This document shows, in pieces, positions 39,630 to 49,500 of a stretch of DNA of 64,000 nt. This DNA is from Planotetraspora mira. GTDB lineage: Bacteria > Actinomycetota > Actinomycetes > Streptosporangiales > Streptosporangiaceae. Location of the stretch: the NCBI RefSeq assembly GCF_016863275.1, contig NZ_BOOO01000005.1, positions 1 to 64,000 of the forward strand. Reading direction: 5' to 3'. The stretch's first letter is position 1. Each line of letters begins with the position of its first letter. The translations under genes and the position numbers were made by a program. Under the pieces are notes generated by a model. It was not told where the DNA came from and ran no database searches. It was given only the letters and a program-made list of their open reading frames with translations.

Positions 39630-40733
39630 ATGATTTGGACGGCCGGCTTCCGCACCGCAGTGATCAGTCCTTATGGGCGGATCCAGTTCGCCGAACCGCG
39701 CGGCTTCGCCGACCAGACGGTGCGTCAGGTGCTTCACATGGCCGGCGGAGGAGAACTTCTCCGTGTACGCCTGACGAACCGCTACGGCCGCACGCCCTTG
39801 ACCATCGCCGCCGCGACGGCCGCCACCGAGCACGGGCAGGCCGACCTCACCGTCGACGGATCCGCGAGGCTCACCATCCCGCCGGGAGAAGAGACCGTCA
39901 GTGATCCGATGGATCTGCCCATCGCCTCCGGCGACGACCTGTTCCTCAGCCTCTATCTCCCTGAGGAGACAGGTCCGGCCACCTATTCCCACATGCCGAT
40001 GGAGACCGCTCACATAGTCGGCGGCAACCACGTCACGTCTCCCGCGCTGCCTAAGGCTGAGCGGGTGGGCGCCAGGTTCTACGTCTCAGGCGTGGACGTG
40101 CTCACCTCGGACCACACCCCGATCGCCGTGGCGTTCGGAGACTCCTGGTTCGAAGGGGTCGGCACGACGACCGGCGCGAACAATCGCTCCGTGGACTTCC
40201 TCAACCGGCGCCTGAAGCGGGGATGGGTCGTCAACCAGGGCATCGCCGGGAACCGCCTCCTGAGGAACGAGGTCGGCGAGCACGCACTGGCGCGCTTCGA
40301 CCGCGACGTTCTCTCGATTCCGGGCCTGACCCACGTCCTGGTGCACTTCGGCATCAACGACCTCGGCCTCCCCGGCCTGTCCGGCGAGCCTCCCGCCACC
40401 CCCGAGGCGCTCATCGAGGGCTTCAAGGCCCTGGCCCACCGCGCTCACCGGGCCGACCTGAAAATCCTCGCCGCCACCATCGGCCCCTTCGCGGGTGCCG
40501 TCCCTCCCGGGTTCAGCACCCCCGAGGGCCTCGCCGCTCGACGCCAGGTGAACGACTGGATCCGTGCCACCGACACCTTCGACGCCGTCTTCGACGTGGC
40601 CCGAGCCGTCGAGAACCCCGAAGACCCCGACTACATCCACCCCGCCCTGGACAGCGGCGACGGCATGCACCTCAACGACAAGGGCGCCCAGGCCATGGCC
40701 GACGCCGTAGACCTGGAGACCCTCGCCCTCTAG
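39630..40733 (+). CDS. SGNH/GDSL hydrolase (esterase)
   Basis: A 367-residue protein. About 160 N-terminal residues form a beta-rich domain (VRQVLHMAGGGELLRVRLTNRYG). The SGNH hydrolase follows: block I VAFGDSWFEG (nucleophile S172), block III FGINDLG, and block V with D and H in DGMHLNDKG. The fold with this N-terminal domain is common among actinomycete secreted or intracellular carbohydrate esterases, but no signal peptide is visible from the ATG at 39630. An in-frame start at 39561 would overlap tetR. It is ended by a large hairpin. Confidence 0.88.
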   Translation: MIWTAGFRTAVISPYGRIQFAEPRGFADQTVRQVLHMAGGGELLRVRLTNRYGRTPLTIAAATAATEHGQADLTVDGSARLTIPPGEETVSDPMDLPIASGDDLFLSLYLPEETGPATYSHMPMETAHIVGGNHVTSPALPKAERVGARFYVSGVDVLTSDHTPIAVAFGDSWFEGVGTTTGANNRSVDFLNRRLKRGWVVNQGIAGNRLLRNEVGEHALARFDRDVLSIPGLTHVLVHFGINDLGLPGLSGEPPATPEALIEGFKALAHRAHRADLKILAATIGPFAGAVPPGFSTPEGLAARRQVNDWIRATDTFDAVFDVARAVENPEDPDYIHPALDSGDGMHLNDKGAQAMADAVDLETLAL

Positions 40734-40807
40734 AAACCTCGTCCTTCGCCCACTGAGGACGATGCCGATCACGTGCGGCACATCCCCGCCACGTCACCGC
40801 AATGACG

Positions 40808-40850
40808 GGCGGGACCGGGCACGGTGTCGGCCACCGCGCCCGGCCCCGCC
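40808..40850. terminator. Bidirectional terminator hairpin
   Basis: Long imperfect stem: GGCGGGACCGGGC (40808-40820) with GCCCGGCCCCGCC (40838-40850), one mismatch, and an inner CGGTG/CACCG stem. It stands between the convergent SGNH and phospholipase genes. Confidence 0.7.
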
Positions 40851-40895
40851 TGCCGTACGGTCAGACCCGCCGTACGGCCACAAGGCGGTGGACGG

Positions 40896-42872
40896 TCAGA
40901 CCTGGTGCACGGTGCCCGCGTAGCGCTGGGCGAAGCGGGTGCCGGTGCTCGCGCTGACGGTGAAGTCGTACCGGCCGTCATCGGTCCGCCACGTCGTCTC
41001 GGCGTGCCGGCCGGGCCCGACCCAGACCGTCTGCGCCTTGCCGTCGAAGTCGTTCGGCGTGATCGTGAAGGCGACCTCGGTGCCGCCGTCGTTGACCAGC
41101 TTCAGCTCGATCGAGGCCTTCTCCGGGCGCCCCATGTGCCGCAGCTTCGCCTCCACGGACGGCACCGCCACGTCGTCCTGGCCGTCCCGGACGACCGTGC
41201 CGGAGAAGCGCCGGACGAAGCCGTCGGCCCCCTGCACGGTGAAGTCGTACCGGCCGTCGGTCTTCGTGGTGTCCCACACGTAGGTGCGCGAAGAGCGCGG
41301 CGGGACCGTGAACGGCGTGCCGACGAAGGGCAGCGCGATGTTCGGGAGCACGGTGAAGTGGAAGCCGACCGTGCCGCTGTTGGTCAGCTTGCAGCTGACC
41401 TTGCCGCTCGCCCGGTCCACCGAGACGTCCGCCCAGGGCAGGTAGGGCAGCGGACGGTGCGGACGGTCCCCCGGCTCCTGTACGGCCATGGCCTGCTGGC
41501 CGGCCGCGGGGACCTTCACCCCGGGCAGCGAGTTGTTCGCGTCGGCCTTGGCCATGAGCGCCACCGTGTCGGGCAGCCGCGGGATGCTGTAGTCGGGCTT
41601 GCTGAAGTCGAAGCAGCTCGTCAGGTCGCCGCAGACGGTGCGCCGCCAGTCGGAGATGTTCGGCTCCTTCACCCCGGTGATCCGCTCGAGGAATCGCAGC
41701 ACCGAGGTGTGGTCGAAGACCTGGGAATTGACCCAGCCACCACGCGACCACGGCGAGACGGCCCACAGCGGAACCCGGCTGCCCAGTCCGATGGACTTCC
41801 CGCCGGCGAACTCGTCCGGCGTGCCCGGCTCGGGGAACGGCGGGATGACGTGGTCGAAGTACCCGTCGTTCTCGTCGTACATCAGCAGGAAGACGGTGTG
41901 CTTCCACACCTCGGGGTTGGAGAACAGCGACTGCAGCGCGGTGTTCACCCAGTGGGCGCCGTAGTCGGGGCTGGCCGCCGGGTGCTCACAGAACAGGTAC
42001 GGCGCCACCAGCCACGAGACCGTGGGCAGGGTGCCGTCCTTGCAGTGCTGGTCGAACGCGGTCAGGTCCCACTTCGTCATCGCGTTGATGTACCGCGGGT
42101 CGTCCTTCGGGAACGCGTGGAACTGCTTGAAGTACGACAGGGCGTTGTCGTCGTAGTCGCCGTTGCGGTCGTCCGAGCCGTCCGGGTTGTGGTAGACGCG
42201 CCAGGTGACGCCGGCCTCTTCCAGCCGCTCGGCGTACGTCGTCCAGTCGGCCACCGGGTTGTCCGTGACCGGCGTGTTGTCGGTCCAGGGGCCGGTGGTG
42301 CCGTCCACGCCGGGGCCGGCCGTGCCGGTCCACAGGTAGAGCCGGTTGGGGTCGGTGGGCCCGTTCTGGGAGCAGAAGTAGCCGTCGGCCAGGGTGAAGG
42401 CGTCGGCCAGCGCGTACTGGTAGGGGATGTCCTCACGGGTGAAGTACCCCATGGTCCGCTCGCCCTTGGCGTTGACCCACTTGTCCATGGCGCCGCCGTC
42501 GACGGCCGTGTGACCGGTGTCCCAGTCGTGCGGGAGGCCGCCGGCGTTCTGCGCGTTGTACTTGGTGGTGTCCATCCGGAAGGGCAGCAGATGCCCCTCT
42601 GGGCGCCCTCTGTCGGGCTGCTGGAACACCGAATCGCCGTTGGGGAAGACCAGCGCCTGGCGGTCGCCGAAGCCCCGCGCCCCGCTCAGGGTGCCGAAGT
42701 AGTGGTCGAAGCTGCGGTTCTCCTGCATCAGGATCACGACGTGCTTCACGTCGGCGATGCTTCCGTGTTCGTGGTCGGAGGCTTCGGCCGTGCCCGTCAT
42801 GGCGGGCAGGGCCGCCACCGCTCCGGCCGCCGCGGTTGCGCCGATGAAGGCGCGACGACTGATGTCACTCAT
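40896..42872 (-). CDS. Phospholipase C (phosphocholine-specific type), Tat-exported
   Basis: A 658-residue member of the bacterial phospholipase C/acid phosphatase superfamily. A Tat signal SRRAFIGATAAAGAVAALPAM comes first, then HVVILMQENRSFDHYFGTL (metal/nucleophile region), SQNGPTDPNRLYLWTGT, FLLMYDENDGYFDHV, and two C-terminal domains of the DUF756 type (each ending in a RRFSGTV/ RYAGTV-like strand). It would hydrolyse phosphatidylcholine or sphingomyelin outside the cell, feeding phosphate and choline. It follows the EEP-family gene by 22 bp on the same strand, likely one phosphate- or membrane-scavenging operon. Confidence 0.92.
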   Translation of the reverse strand: MSDISRRAFIGATAAAGAVAALPAMTGTAEASDHEHGSIADVKHVVILMQENRSFDHYFGTLSGARGFGDRQALVFPNGDSVFQQPDRGRPEGHLLPFRMDTTKYNAQNAGGLPHDWDTGHTAVDGGAMDKWVNAKGERTMGYFTREDIPYQYALADAFTLADGYFCSQNGPTDPNRLYLWTGTAGPGVDGTTGPWTDNTPVTDNPVADWTTYAERLEEAGVTWRVYHNPDGSDDRNGDYDDNALSYFKQFHAFPKDDPRYINAMTKWDLTAFDQHCKDGTLPTVSWLVAPYLFCEHPAASPDYGAHWVNTALQSLFSNPEVWKHTVFLLMYDENDGYFDHVIPPFPEPGTPDEFAGGKSIGLGSRVPLWAVSPWSRGGWVNSQVFDHTSVLRFLERITGVKEPNISDWRRTVCGDLTSCFDFSKPDYSIPRLPDTVALMAKADANNSLPGVKVPAAGQQAMAVQEPGDRPHRPLPYLPWADVSVDRASGKVSCKLTNSGTVGFHFTVLPNIALPFVGTPFTVPPRSSRTYVWDTTKTDGRYDFTVQGADGFVRRFSGTVVRDGQDDVAVPSVEAKLRHMGRPEKASIELKLVNDGGTEVAFTITPNDFDGKAQTVWVGPGRHAETTWRTDDGRYDFTVSASTGTRFAQRYAGTVHQV

Positions 42873-42894
42873 TGGGGAGATTTCCTTAGGTCGG

Positions 42895-44661
42895 TCAGCC
42901 GCGGGCGGCGTTGAGGGAGAAGGTGACGACGGCCGCGGCGTGGTCGGACGGCCAGCCGTTGGCGGCGGTACCGGGCACGGGCTGCGGCCAGCCGGTGAAC
43001 AGGGAGTGGGCCTCGACGACCTTGAGCGATCCCCGGTACTGGACCTGGTCGACGCGGTCCTGCGGTTCCGCCTTCCCGCCCTCGTTGGTCGGCCGCACCG
43101 GCGACCAGGTGATGCCGGGGTCCTTCGCGGGGTTCGAGTTGACGTCGCGGAAGGCGTCGGTCAGACCGCCATGCTGGAGCGCGTCTGTGACGGGCCAGCG
43201 GAGCTTGCCCACGCCCCCGTGCGCGGAAGCCGTACGGGACGTCCAGTCCAGGTGGGACGGCGAGGCGAGGCCCGCCGCGAGGACGACCGGGACGTCGGAG
43301 GCGAGGTCGTGCTTCATCGCGGCCAGCAGGGCCTGAACCTGCTTGTAGCGGAGCGTCAGCTTCTCCGCGGCCTCCACCTGCGCCGCCGTCTTGCCGGCCG
43401 ACAACGCGTACGGGCCGTAGTCGGCCTCGTCGAGCTGGGCCGTCCACAGCCGGATCGTGCGGCGGCCGGGCAGGGTGACCGTGACCGCCGCGGCGGGCAG
43501 GGCGGCCGTGGGGGCCACGACGGAGCCGAGCGGATAGCGGCTGACGATGCCGAGGCTGCCGTCGCTCTGGTAGGACTGCCAGCCCAGCGCCTTGGCGAGC
43601 GCCTGTGCGACGGTGCCGCCGGTCTCCTGCAGCGCGAGGACGTCCAGGCCCTGGGTGAGCACGACGCGCATCAGCTTCTCCAGGAAGCCGTCGACGTGCG
43701 ATCCGCCGTCCCAGACGTTCAAGCTGGCGATCTTGACCTGGACCCGGTCGTCGCCCCCGCGCACCGGCACCTGAACCCTGAGGGTGTCGCTGCCGATCAC
43801 GCTGTCCTGCACGCCGACCACGAGTTGCCCCGGCGTCCTCAGCGGGAGGACGGGCGCGGTGCCGGTGACGTCTCCGCCGGCGGTGACGGACAACCAGGAG
43901 GGGCCGCTGATGCGGCGGAAGGCGGCGGAACCGGCCGCATTGCCCTCCGGTCTGATCCAGAGCCCGCCCAGGTGGAGGGAGACCGCCGAGCCGGCCGTCT
44001 GCGGGGCGGCGGTGACGGCGTCGACCACCGCGTGGGGGCGCGGGATGACCGGGCGGACGCCGAAGCTGAACGGGCTGGTGCGGGCGAGGATGCCGTAGCC
44101 GTCCTTGGCCAGCAGGTAGGCGGTGTAGGGACCGCCGCTCAGGCCGGAGGTGTCCAGGGTCATGTCGCCGGAGGCGCCGGGGGTGTACTCCCACACGATC
44201 GAGCCGCCGTTGCCGGGCTGCCGGTCGCCGTCGTAGATCCCGATCCAGTTGGTGGGGTCAGGGGTCTCGGTGGTCCAGTGGAAGGTCAGCTTGTCGCCCT
44301 CGAGCGGGGCCGTCGGCGACGTGAGCACGATGGTGTCGGTCTGCGGGCCGGCGAAGCTGAACGGGGCGCTCTGCGCGAGGATGCCGTAGCCGTCCTTGGC
44401 CAGCAGGTAGGCGGTGTACGGCCCGCCGCTCAGTTTCGAGGTGTCCAGCGTGAGGTCACCGGAGTCTCCGGGGACGTAGGCCCACACGGGCGCGGTGCCG
44501 GTGCCCGGCTTCCGGTCGCCGTCGTAGATTCCGATCCAGTTCTTCGAGTCGGGTGCGTCCGTGGTCCAGTGGAAGGTCAGCCGGTCGCCCTTCTGAGGGT
44601 TGGCCGGAGAAGTGAGCGTGACGGAGTTCCCGCCGGTCACGGCACGTGAGAGGGGTGACAC
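42895..44661 (-). CDS. Endonuclease/exonuclease/phosphatase-family protein with tandem N-terminal repeats
   Basis: A 588-residue protein. Two ~85-residue beta-rich repeats (each with GDxLTFHWTT, NWIGIYDGDR and AYLLAKDGYGIL) make residues 1-180. A bacterial Ig-like stretch follows, then an EEP domain: ASLNVWDGGSHVDG, LALQETGG (metal Glu), VVLAAGLASPSHLDW, DRVDQVQYRG and a final SDHAAAVVTF (catalytic DH). The canonical GDxN is replaced by AAGLAS. It may be a nuclease, sphingomyelinase or phosphatase. The GTG at 44661 with GAGAGG upstream is chosen; no classical signal peptide is visible from it, which is odd next to a Tat phospholipase. Confidence 0.8.
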   Translation of the reverse strand: MSPLSRAVTGGNSVTLTSPANPQKGDRLTFHWTTDAPDSKNWIGIYDGDRKPGTGTAPVWAYVPGDSGDLTLDTSKLSGGPYTAYLLAKDGYGILAQSAPFSFAGPQTDTIVLTSPTAPLEGDKLTFHWTTETPDPTNWIGIYDGDRQPGNGGSIVWEYTPGASGDMTLDTSGLSGGPYTAYLLAKDGYGILARTSPFSFGVRPVIPRPHAVVDAVTAAPQTAGSAVSLHLGGLWIRPEGNAAGSAAFRRISGPSWLSVTAGGDVTGTAPVLPLRTPGQLVVGVQDSVIGSDTLRVQVPVRGGDDRVQVKIASLNVWDGGSHVDGFLEKLMRVVLTQGLDVLALQETGGTVAQALAKALGWQSYQSDGSLGIVSRYPLGSVVAPTAALPAAAVTVTLPGRRTIRLWTAQLDEADYGPYALSAGKTAAQVEAAEKLTLRYKQVQALLAAMKHDLASDVPVVLAAGLASPSHLDWTSRTASAHGGVGKLRWPVTDALQHGGLTDAFRDVNSNPAKDPGITWSPVRPTNEGGKAEPQDRVDQVQYRGSLKVVEAHSLFTGWPQPVPGTAANGWPSDHAAAVVTFSLNAARG

Positions 44662-44707
44662 AGGTACGGTCCTCTCTGCCCGGACACCGCGTGTGCGATG
44701 CCGGGAG

Positions 44708-44735
44708 TGAGCAAGTTGTCTATATAACTTGCTCA
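44708..44735. promoter_or_regulatory. 28-bp palindrome in divergent promoter region
   Basis: Perfect 10-bp arms TGAGCAAGTT and AACTTGCTCA with an 8-bp AT-rich spacer (GTCTATAT), 47-74 bp upstream of the EEP gene start and 39-66 bp upstream of the divergent small gene. Its size and symmetry are those of a strong repressor operator; the inner TATATAAC could be a -10 element. The regulator is not encoded nearby. Confidence 0.65.
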
Positions 44736-44773
44736 AGTAAGCCCGCTCCGGACGGCGTGCTCGTGAACGTCGG

Positions 44774-45169
44774 GTGACGATTATCTTGGGACTGGTGGAA
44801 GAGAATCGGGCACGGCGGGTCGTGGACGCGCTTCGTGAGCGCGGCATCAACGGAACTCTCGCCAGAGTCGGCGTCTACCAGTTCGGGATTCGGGTGTCCC
44901 TGCCGGACGGCCGGGAGGCCGAATGGGACACCGACGGCACGGCCGGCCTCGAGGCCCAGGTCATGCGCAACGGCATGCTGGTGGGGTTCGTCCCCGTGAT
45001 CGAAGGGTCGGAGGACTTCGACGAGCATCAGGTCGTCGACGCCATCGCGCGGACCGACTACGACCAGCCCATCGCCAGGCAGCGTCCGGTGGCGCCGCCC
45101 CCCGGCGAGCCCCTGCCGCGTGTGGGCGGGCTCTTCAGGCGGTTCCTGGACGGCTTCCGCTACCGCTGA
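44774..45169 (+). CDS. Hypothetical 131-residue protein
   Basis: I do not recognise this family. It begins LGLVEENRARRVVDALRERG, followed by a short beta-rich part (RVGVYQFGIRVSLPDGREAEW), an acidic EGSEDFDEHQVVDAI helix, a proline-rich linker and a basic C-terminal helix. Cytoplasmic by sequence. GTG start at 44774 (another GTG at 44795). It is divergent from the EEP gene across the palindrome, so co-regulation is likely. A stem-loop follows its stop. Confidence 0.65.
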   Translation: MTIILGLVEENRARRVVDALRERGINGTLARVGVYQFGIRVSLPDGREAEWDTDGTAGLEAQVMRNGMLVGFVPVIEGSEDFDEHQVVDAIARTDYDQPIARQRPVAPPPGEPLPRVGGLFRRFLDGFRYR

Positions 45170-45171
45170 CC

Positions 45172-45220
45172 GGCGCGGCCTCCCGGCCGCGCCAGAGCAA
45201 GCCTGAGGGCAGGCCTCAGG
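45172..45220. terminator. Two hairpins between convergent genes
   Basis: GGCGCGGCC-TCCC-GGCCGCGCC (45172-45193) and CCTGAGG-GCAGG-CCTCAGG (45202-45220). The second covers the stop codon of the M1 peptidase gene. Confidence 0.65.
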
Positions 45221-46526
45221 GCAGGAAGGGCAGCCGGGAGTCGTACAGCCAGGTCCACAGGAACGTGTCGAGCGGCCGGGTGGCATAGCGCTGGACATGG
45301 TCGGCGAACGCGTCGGTGCTCACCACGCCGTGCCGATGCCTGGCCGTCCAGTCGCGCAACATCGGGAAGAACGCGGCGTCGCCCAGCGTCCGCCGCAGGG
45401 CGTGCAGAGTCAGGGCGCCGCGCTTGTAGACGCGGTCGTCGAAGATCCGGTCCGGGCCGGGATCGGCGAGCACCAGGTCCTGGGGCATGGCCGCGAGCCT
45501 GCGGTGCCACCGTTGTGCGTGCTCGTGCGCGTGATCGCCGCCCGAGTCCTCCGACCACAACCACTCCGCGTACGCGGCGAACCCCTCATGCAGCCAGATG
45601 TCGCGCCAGTCGGCCAGCGTCAGGCTGTTGCCGTACCACTGGTGCGCGAGTTCGTGGGCGACGAGCCGTTCGTAACGGCGGCGGCCGTCCACGTGGTTGG
45701 CGCCGAAGACCGACATTCCGTGCGCCTCGATCGGGATCTCCAGTTCGTCGTCCACGACGACGACGGTGTAGTCGCGGAACGGGTAGGGCCCGAACCGCTC
45801 CGTGAAGACGGCCAGCATCTGCGCCTGGCGGCCGAAGTCGTATCGCACCTGGGCGGCCAGCCGGACGGGGTGGGCCAGGTGCTGAGGGACCGGTCCCGGC
45901 AGCTCGGCCCGCTGGTAACGCCCGATCTGAACGCCCACCAGGTACGTCGCCATCGGCTCGTCCTGCTCGTACACCCAGGTCGTGCCGGAAGCCGCCCGGC
46001 GCTTGGACACCAGATGGCCGTTGGCGACGACCTGGTAGGCCGCGGCCGCGGTCACCGAGATCCGGTACGTGGCCTTGTCACCCGGCCGGTCGTTGCAGGG
46101 GAACCACGACGGCGCGCCGGTCGGCTGGCTGGCCACGAGGGCGCCGTCGGTCAGCTCCTCCCATCCGAGCCCGCCCCAGTGACTCCGCACGGGGCGGGGG
46201 GTTCCGGCGTAGCGGACCTCGACGGTGACCGGTTCGCCCGGCGGCAGCGACCGGCCGGGCGTGATCCGGAGCTTGCCGTCGCGGTGGGTGTACGGCAGGC
46301 GCTCCCCGTCGATCAGGACCTGGGTGACCCGGAAGACGCCGAGATCCAGCGTGAGCCGGTCAAGCGGCTCCACGGCCGTCACCGTGAGCCGGGCGACGCC
46401 GCCGAGCCTGTTGGAGGCTATGCGGTAGTCCAGCGTGAGGTCGTAATGGTCGACCCGGTAGCTCTCGTCGCCGTGTTCGGGGAAATAGGGGTGGTGCACG
46501 CTCACGTTCCGTTTGGTTCCCAGCAT
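45216..46526 (-). CDS. M1 family zinc metallopeptidase
   Basis: A 436-residue aminopeptidase-like enzyme with the M1 N-terminal beta domain (residues ~20-200), then the zinc site HELAHQWYGN (H291, E292, H295) and third ligand E314 in WLHEGFAAYAEW, with exact HExxH-x18-E spacing. The usual GAMEN exopeptidase loop is replaced by IPIEAHGMSVFG. The usual C-terminal helical domain is missing, so this is a compact form. No signal peptide. The ATG overlaps the stop of the Pls/PosA synthetase gene (ATGA). This coupling suggests that it trims or degrades the synthetase product, in line with the zinc peptidase that I recall beside poly-lysine synthetase in Streptomyces albulus. Confidence 0.88.
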   Translation of the reverse strand: MLGTKRNVSVHHPYFPEHGDESYRVDHYDLTLDYRIASNRLGGVARLTVTAVEPLDRLTLDLGVFRVTQVLIDGERLPYTHRDGKLRITPGRSLPPGEPVTVEVRYAGTPRPVRSHWGGLGWEELTDGALVASQPTGAPSWFPCNDRPGDKATYRISVTAAAAYQVVANGHLVSKRRAASGTTWVYEQDEPMATYLVGVQIGRYQRAELPGPVPQHLAHPVRLAAQVRYDFGRQAQMLAVFTERFGPYPFRDYTVVVVDDELEIPIEAHGMSVFGANHVDGRRRYERLVAHELAHQWYGNSLTLADWRDIWLHEGFAAYAEWLWSEDSGGDHAHEHAQRWHRRLAAMPQDLVLADPGPDRIFDDRVYKRGALTLHALRRTLGDAAFFPMLRDWTARHRHGVVSTDAFADHVQRYATRPLDTFLWTWLYDSRLPFLP

Positions 46527-49500
46527 CAGTCGGCCGGAGCCCACGCCACGATCGGGTTGCCGAACCAGCGGGTCTGGGACGGCACGGACTCGCCGCGCAT
46601 CACCAGTGACGCCGGGCCGACGGTGGTGTCCGCCCCGACCGTGGCCGCGGGCAGGACGACCCCGTGCGGGCCGAGCGTCGCTCCCTTGTGCAGGACCACC
46701 GTATCGATGCTCATGACCCGGTCGTGGAACAGATGGGTCTGAAGCACGCAGCCGCGGTTGACGCACGAGCCGTCGCCCAGCTCGATCAGGTCCGCTTCGG
46801 GGAGCCAGTAGGTGTTGCAGGTCACACCGCGGCCGATCCGGGCCCCCAGCGAGCGGAGCCACAGGTTCAGCGGGGCGGTGCCCAGCCACGGCTCGGCGAA
46901 CCACGGCGCGGCCAGCACCTCGACGAAGTTGTCGGCCAGCTCGTTGCGCCACACGAACGAGCTCCACAGGGGGCGGTTGCCCGCGGTGATCCGGCCGACG
47001 ATCATCCACTTGGCCAGGCTCGCGACCGCCGCCGCGGCGACTCCGGCGCCGAGCAGGACCACCCCGCCCAGCAGGGCCGCGACGCCGAAGCCGTACGACA
47101 CGGCGAGCTGTTCGAGGGCCGCCAGGACCAGCACGGCGAGCGCCACCGTGGCCATGGCGGGGACGATCCGGCACAGCTCGACGGCCGCGCGCGCGACCTT
47201 CAGCCGCCGGGGCGGGTCGTAGGTGCGGCTGCGGTCTCCGCCCTCGACCGTACGGCGGAGCCTGACCGGCGGCATGCCCAGGTAGGACGAGCCGACCTTG
47301 GCCTTCTTCGGGGTCGCGGACAACACTCCGACCAGGCCGTCCTTGGGGACCTTCCGGCCGGGGGCGGTCATCCCCGAGTTGCCGAGGAAGGCCCGCTTGC
47401 CGATGCGCGCGTTCGCGACCCGCAGCCGCCCGCCTTCCAGCTCGTACGGGGCGACCATGGTGTCGTCGGCGAGGAAGGCGCCGTCGCCGATGGAGGTCAT
47501 CGACGGCAACGCCAGGACGGTCGACAGCTCGACGTCACGCCCGATCTTCATGCCGAGGGCGCGCAGCCACGACGGCGTGAGGACGCTCGCGTAGAGCGGG
47601 AACAGCCAGACGCGGGCCATCGCCATCAGATGACCGCTCGCCCACGCCTGCCAGGCCTGGCGGCTGTGCACGGGATGACTGCCCTCGCGCAGGCCGACCG
47701 CGAGCAGCCGGACGCAGACGAAGATTGCCAGGGCGAACGCGGCCATCGAGACGAGCGTCGCGAGCGGCACGGCGTACATGGCGGAGACCAGCGGCGACGT
47801 GCTGTGCCGCAGGAAGGCGGCCAGGACGGCGAGGCCCGGGACCGCGGCGGCCACCGGGAGCAGGCTCAGGACCAGAGCGGACACGCCGTAGCCCGCGACC
47901 CAGCGCCGCGTGCGCGCGGGACGCTCCTCGGGCTTGCGTGCCTTGCCCTGCCGTACGGCGGGAGCCCCCGCCCAGCGCTCGCCGGACGGAACCGTGCCGA
48001 TCACCGCGGATCCCGGGGCGATCTGGGCGTTCTTGCCGATCTTGACGCCGGGAAGCAGGGTCGAGCGCGAGCCGACGGTCGCTCCGGGGCCGACGCGGAT
48101 CTCACCGACGCGGACGAGGTCTCCGTCGTGCCAGTAGCCGCTCAGGTCGACCTCGGGCTCGATGGCGGCGTTCGCGCCGAGCCGGAGCAGCCCGGTGATC
48201 GGAGGCAGGGAGTGGAGATCGGCGTCCTTGCCGATCCTCGCACCGAGCGCCCTGGCGTAGTAGGTGACCCACGGAGCGCCCGAAAGTCCGGGGACGCCCA
48301 GGCGGGCGGCGAGTTGCTCGGCGAACCAGAGCCGCAGGTGCACGTGGCCACCGCGCGGGTAGCTGCCCGGCCCCACTCCGCGCAGGAGCAGCCGGGCGCC
48401 CCCGGCGGCGAGGGCCATCCGCCCGGCGGGTGAGAAGAACAGCAGCCACCCGGCCAGCACCCATCCCCACGAGACGGTGGGAGCCCAGGGCAGGGAGACG
48501 ACGTTGTTGATCGTGGCCAGCGCGGTCAGCCAGCGCAGCGCGCCGATGGTGAGGAGCGGCAGCATGAGCGCCGCCTGCGCGACCGCCGCCCGCCGGGGCA
48601 TCGGGGTGACGACGCGGTCGGTGGTCGCGATCCGCCCGGTGTCCGACGCGGACAGACGGGCCGCCAGCCCGCCCAGCGTCGGATGGTCGTAGATGTCGCC
48701 GACGGCCGCGGCCGGATATTCGGCACGCAGCGCGGAGACCAGCCGGGCCGCGGCCAGGCTGGTGCCGCCCTCGGTGAAGAAGTCCGCGGCGGGGTGGTCG
48801 GGGGTGACGCCGAGGACGTCGCCCCAGCGCTCCGCCAGCCACAGCTCCGCGCCGGACAGCTCGACGTCCGGTGCCCTCTCCCCCGATGTGGTGGTGGGAA
48901 GCGGCCAGGGAAGCGCGTCACGGTCGATCTTGCCGGAGGTCCGGGTGGGCAGCGCGTCCACCGTCGCGAGGCGGGGGACGAGCGCGGCGGGCAGCGACTC
49001 CCTCAGCAGGCTCGTCGCCAGATCTTGGTCGAAGCCCTCGCCGGGGACCAGGTAACCGATCAGGAGCTGGTTGCCCGCGCCGGCCGTGCGGACCGCCGCC
49101 GCGGCTCCGGCGACTCCCGGGAGCGCCTGCAGCGCGGCGTCGACCTCACCGAGCTCGATGCGCCGGCCGCCCAGTTTGATCTGCTCGTCGGCCCGGCCGT
49201 TGAAGATGAGGCCTTCGGCCTCGGCGCGCACCAGGTCGCCGCTGCGGTAGGCCCGCTCCCAGCCGAGCGACGGAAGCGGGGCGTACTTCTCCGCGTCCTT
49301 GACCGGGTCGAGATAGCGGGCGAGCCCGACGCCGCCGATCACGAGCTCACCGGTCTCCCCCATGGAGACCGGCTCACCGTTACGGTCGACGACGGCCAGG
49401 TCCCACCCGTCGAGCGGGAGGCCGATCCGGACCGGGCCCTCCCCCGACATCCGGGCGGCGCAGGCGACGACGGTGGCCTCGGTGGGCCCATAGGTGTTCC

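Noticed and set aside
40824-42914. 696-codon plus-strand frame opposite the phospholipase gene
   Set aside because: Antisense shadow without motifs; the minus strand has a Tat signal and full phospholipase C signatures.
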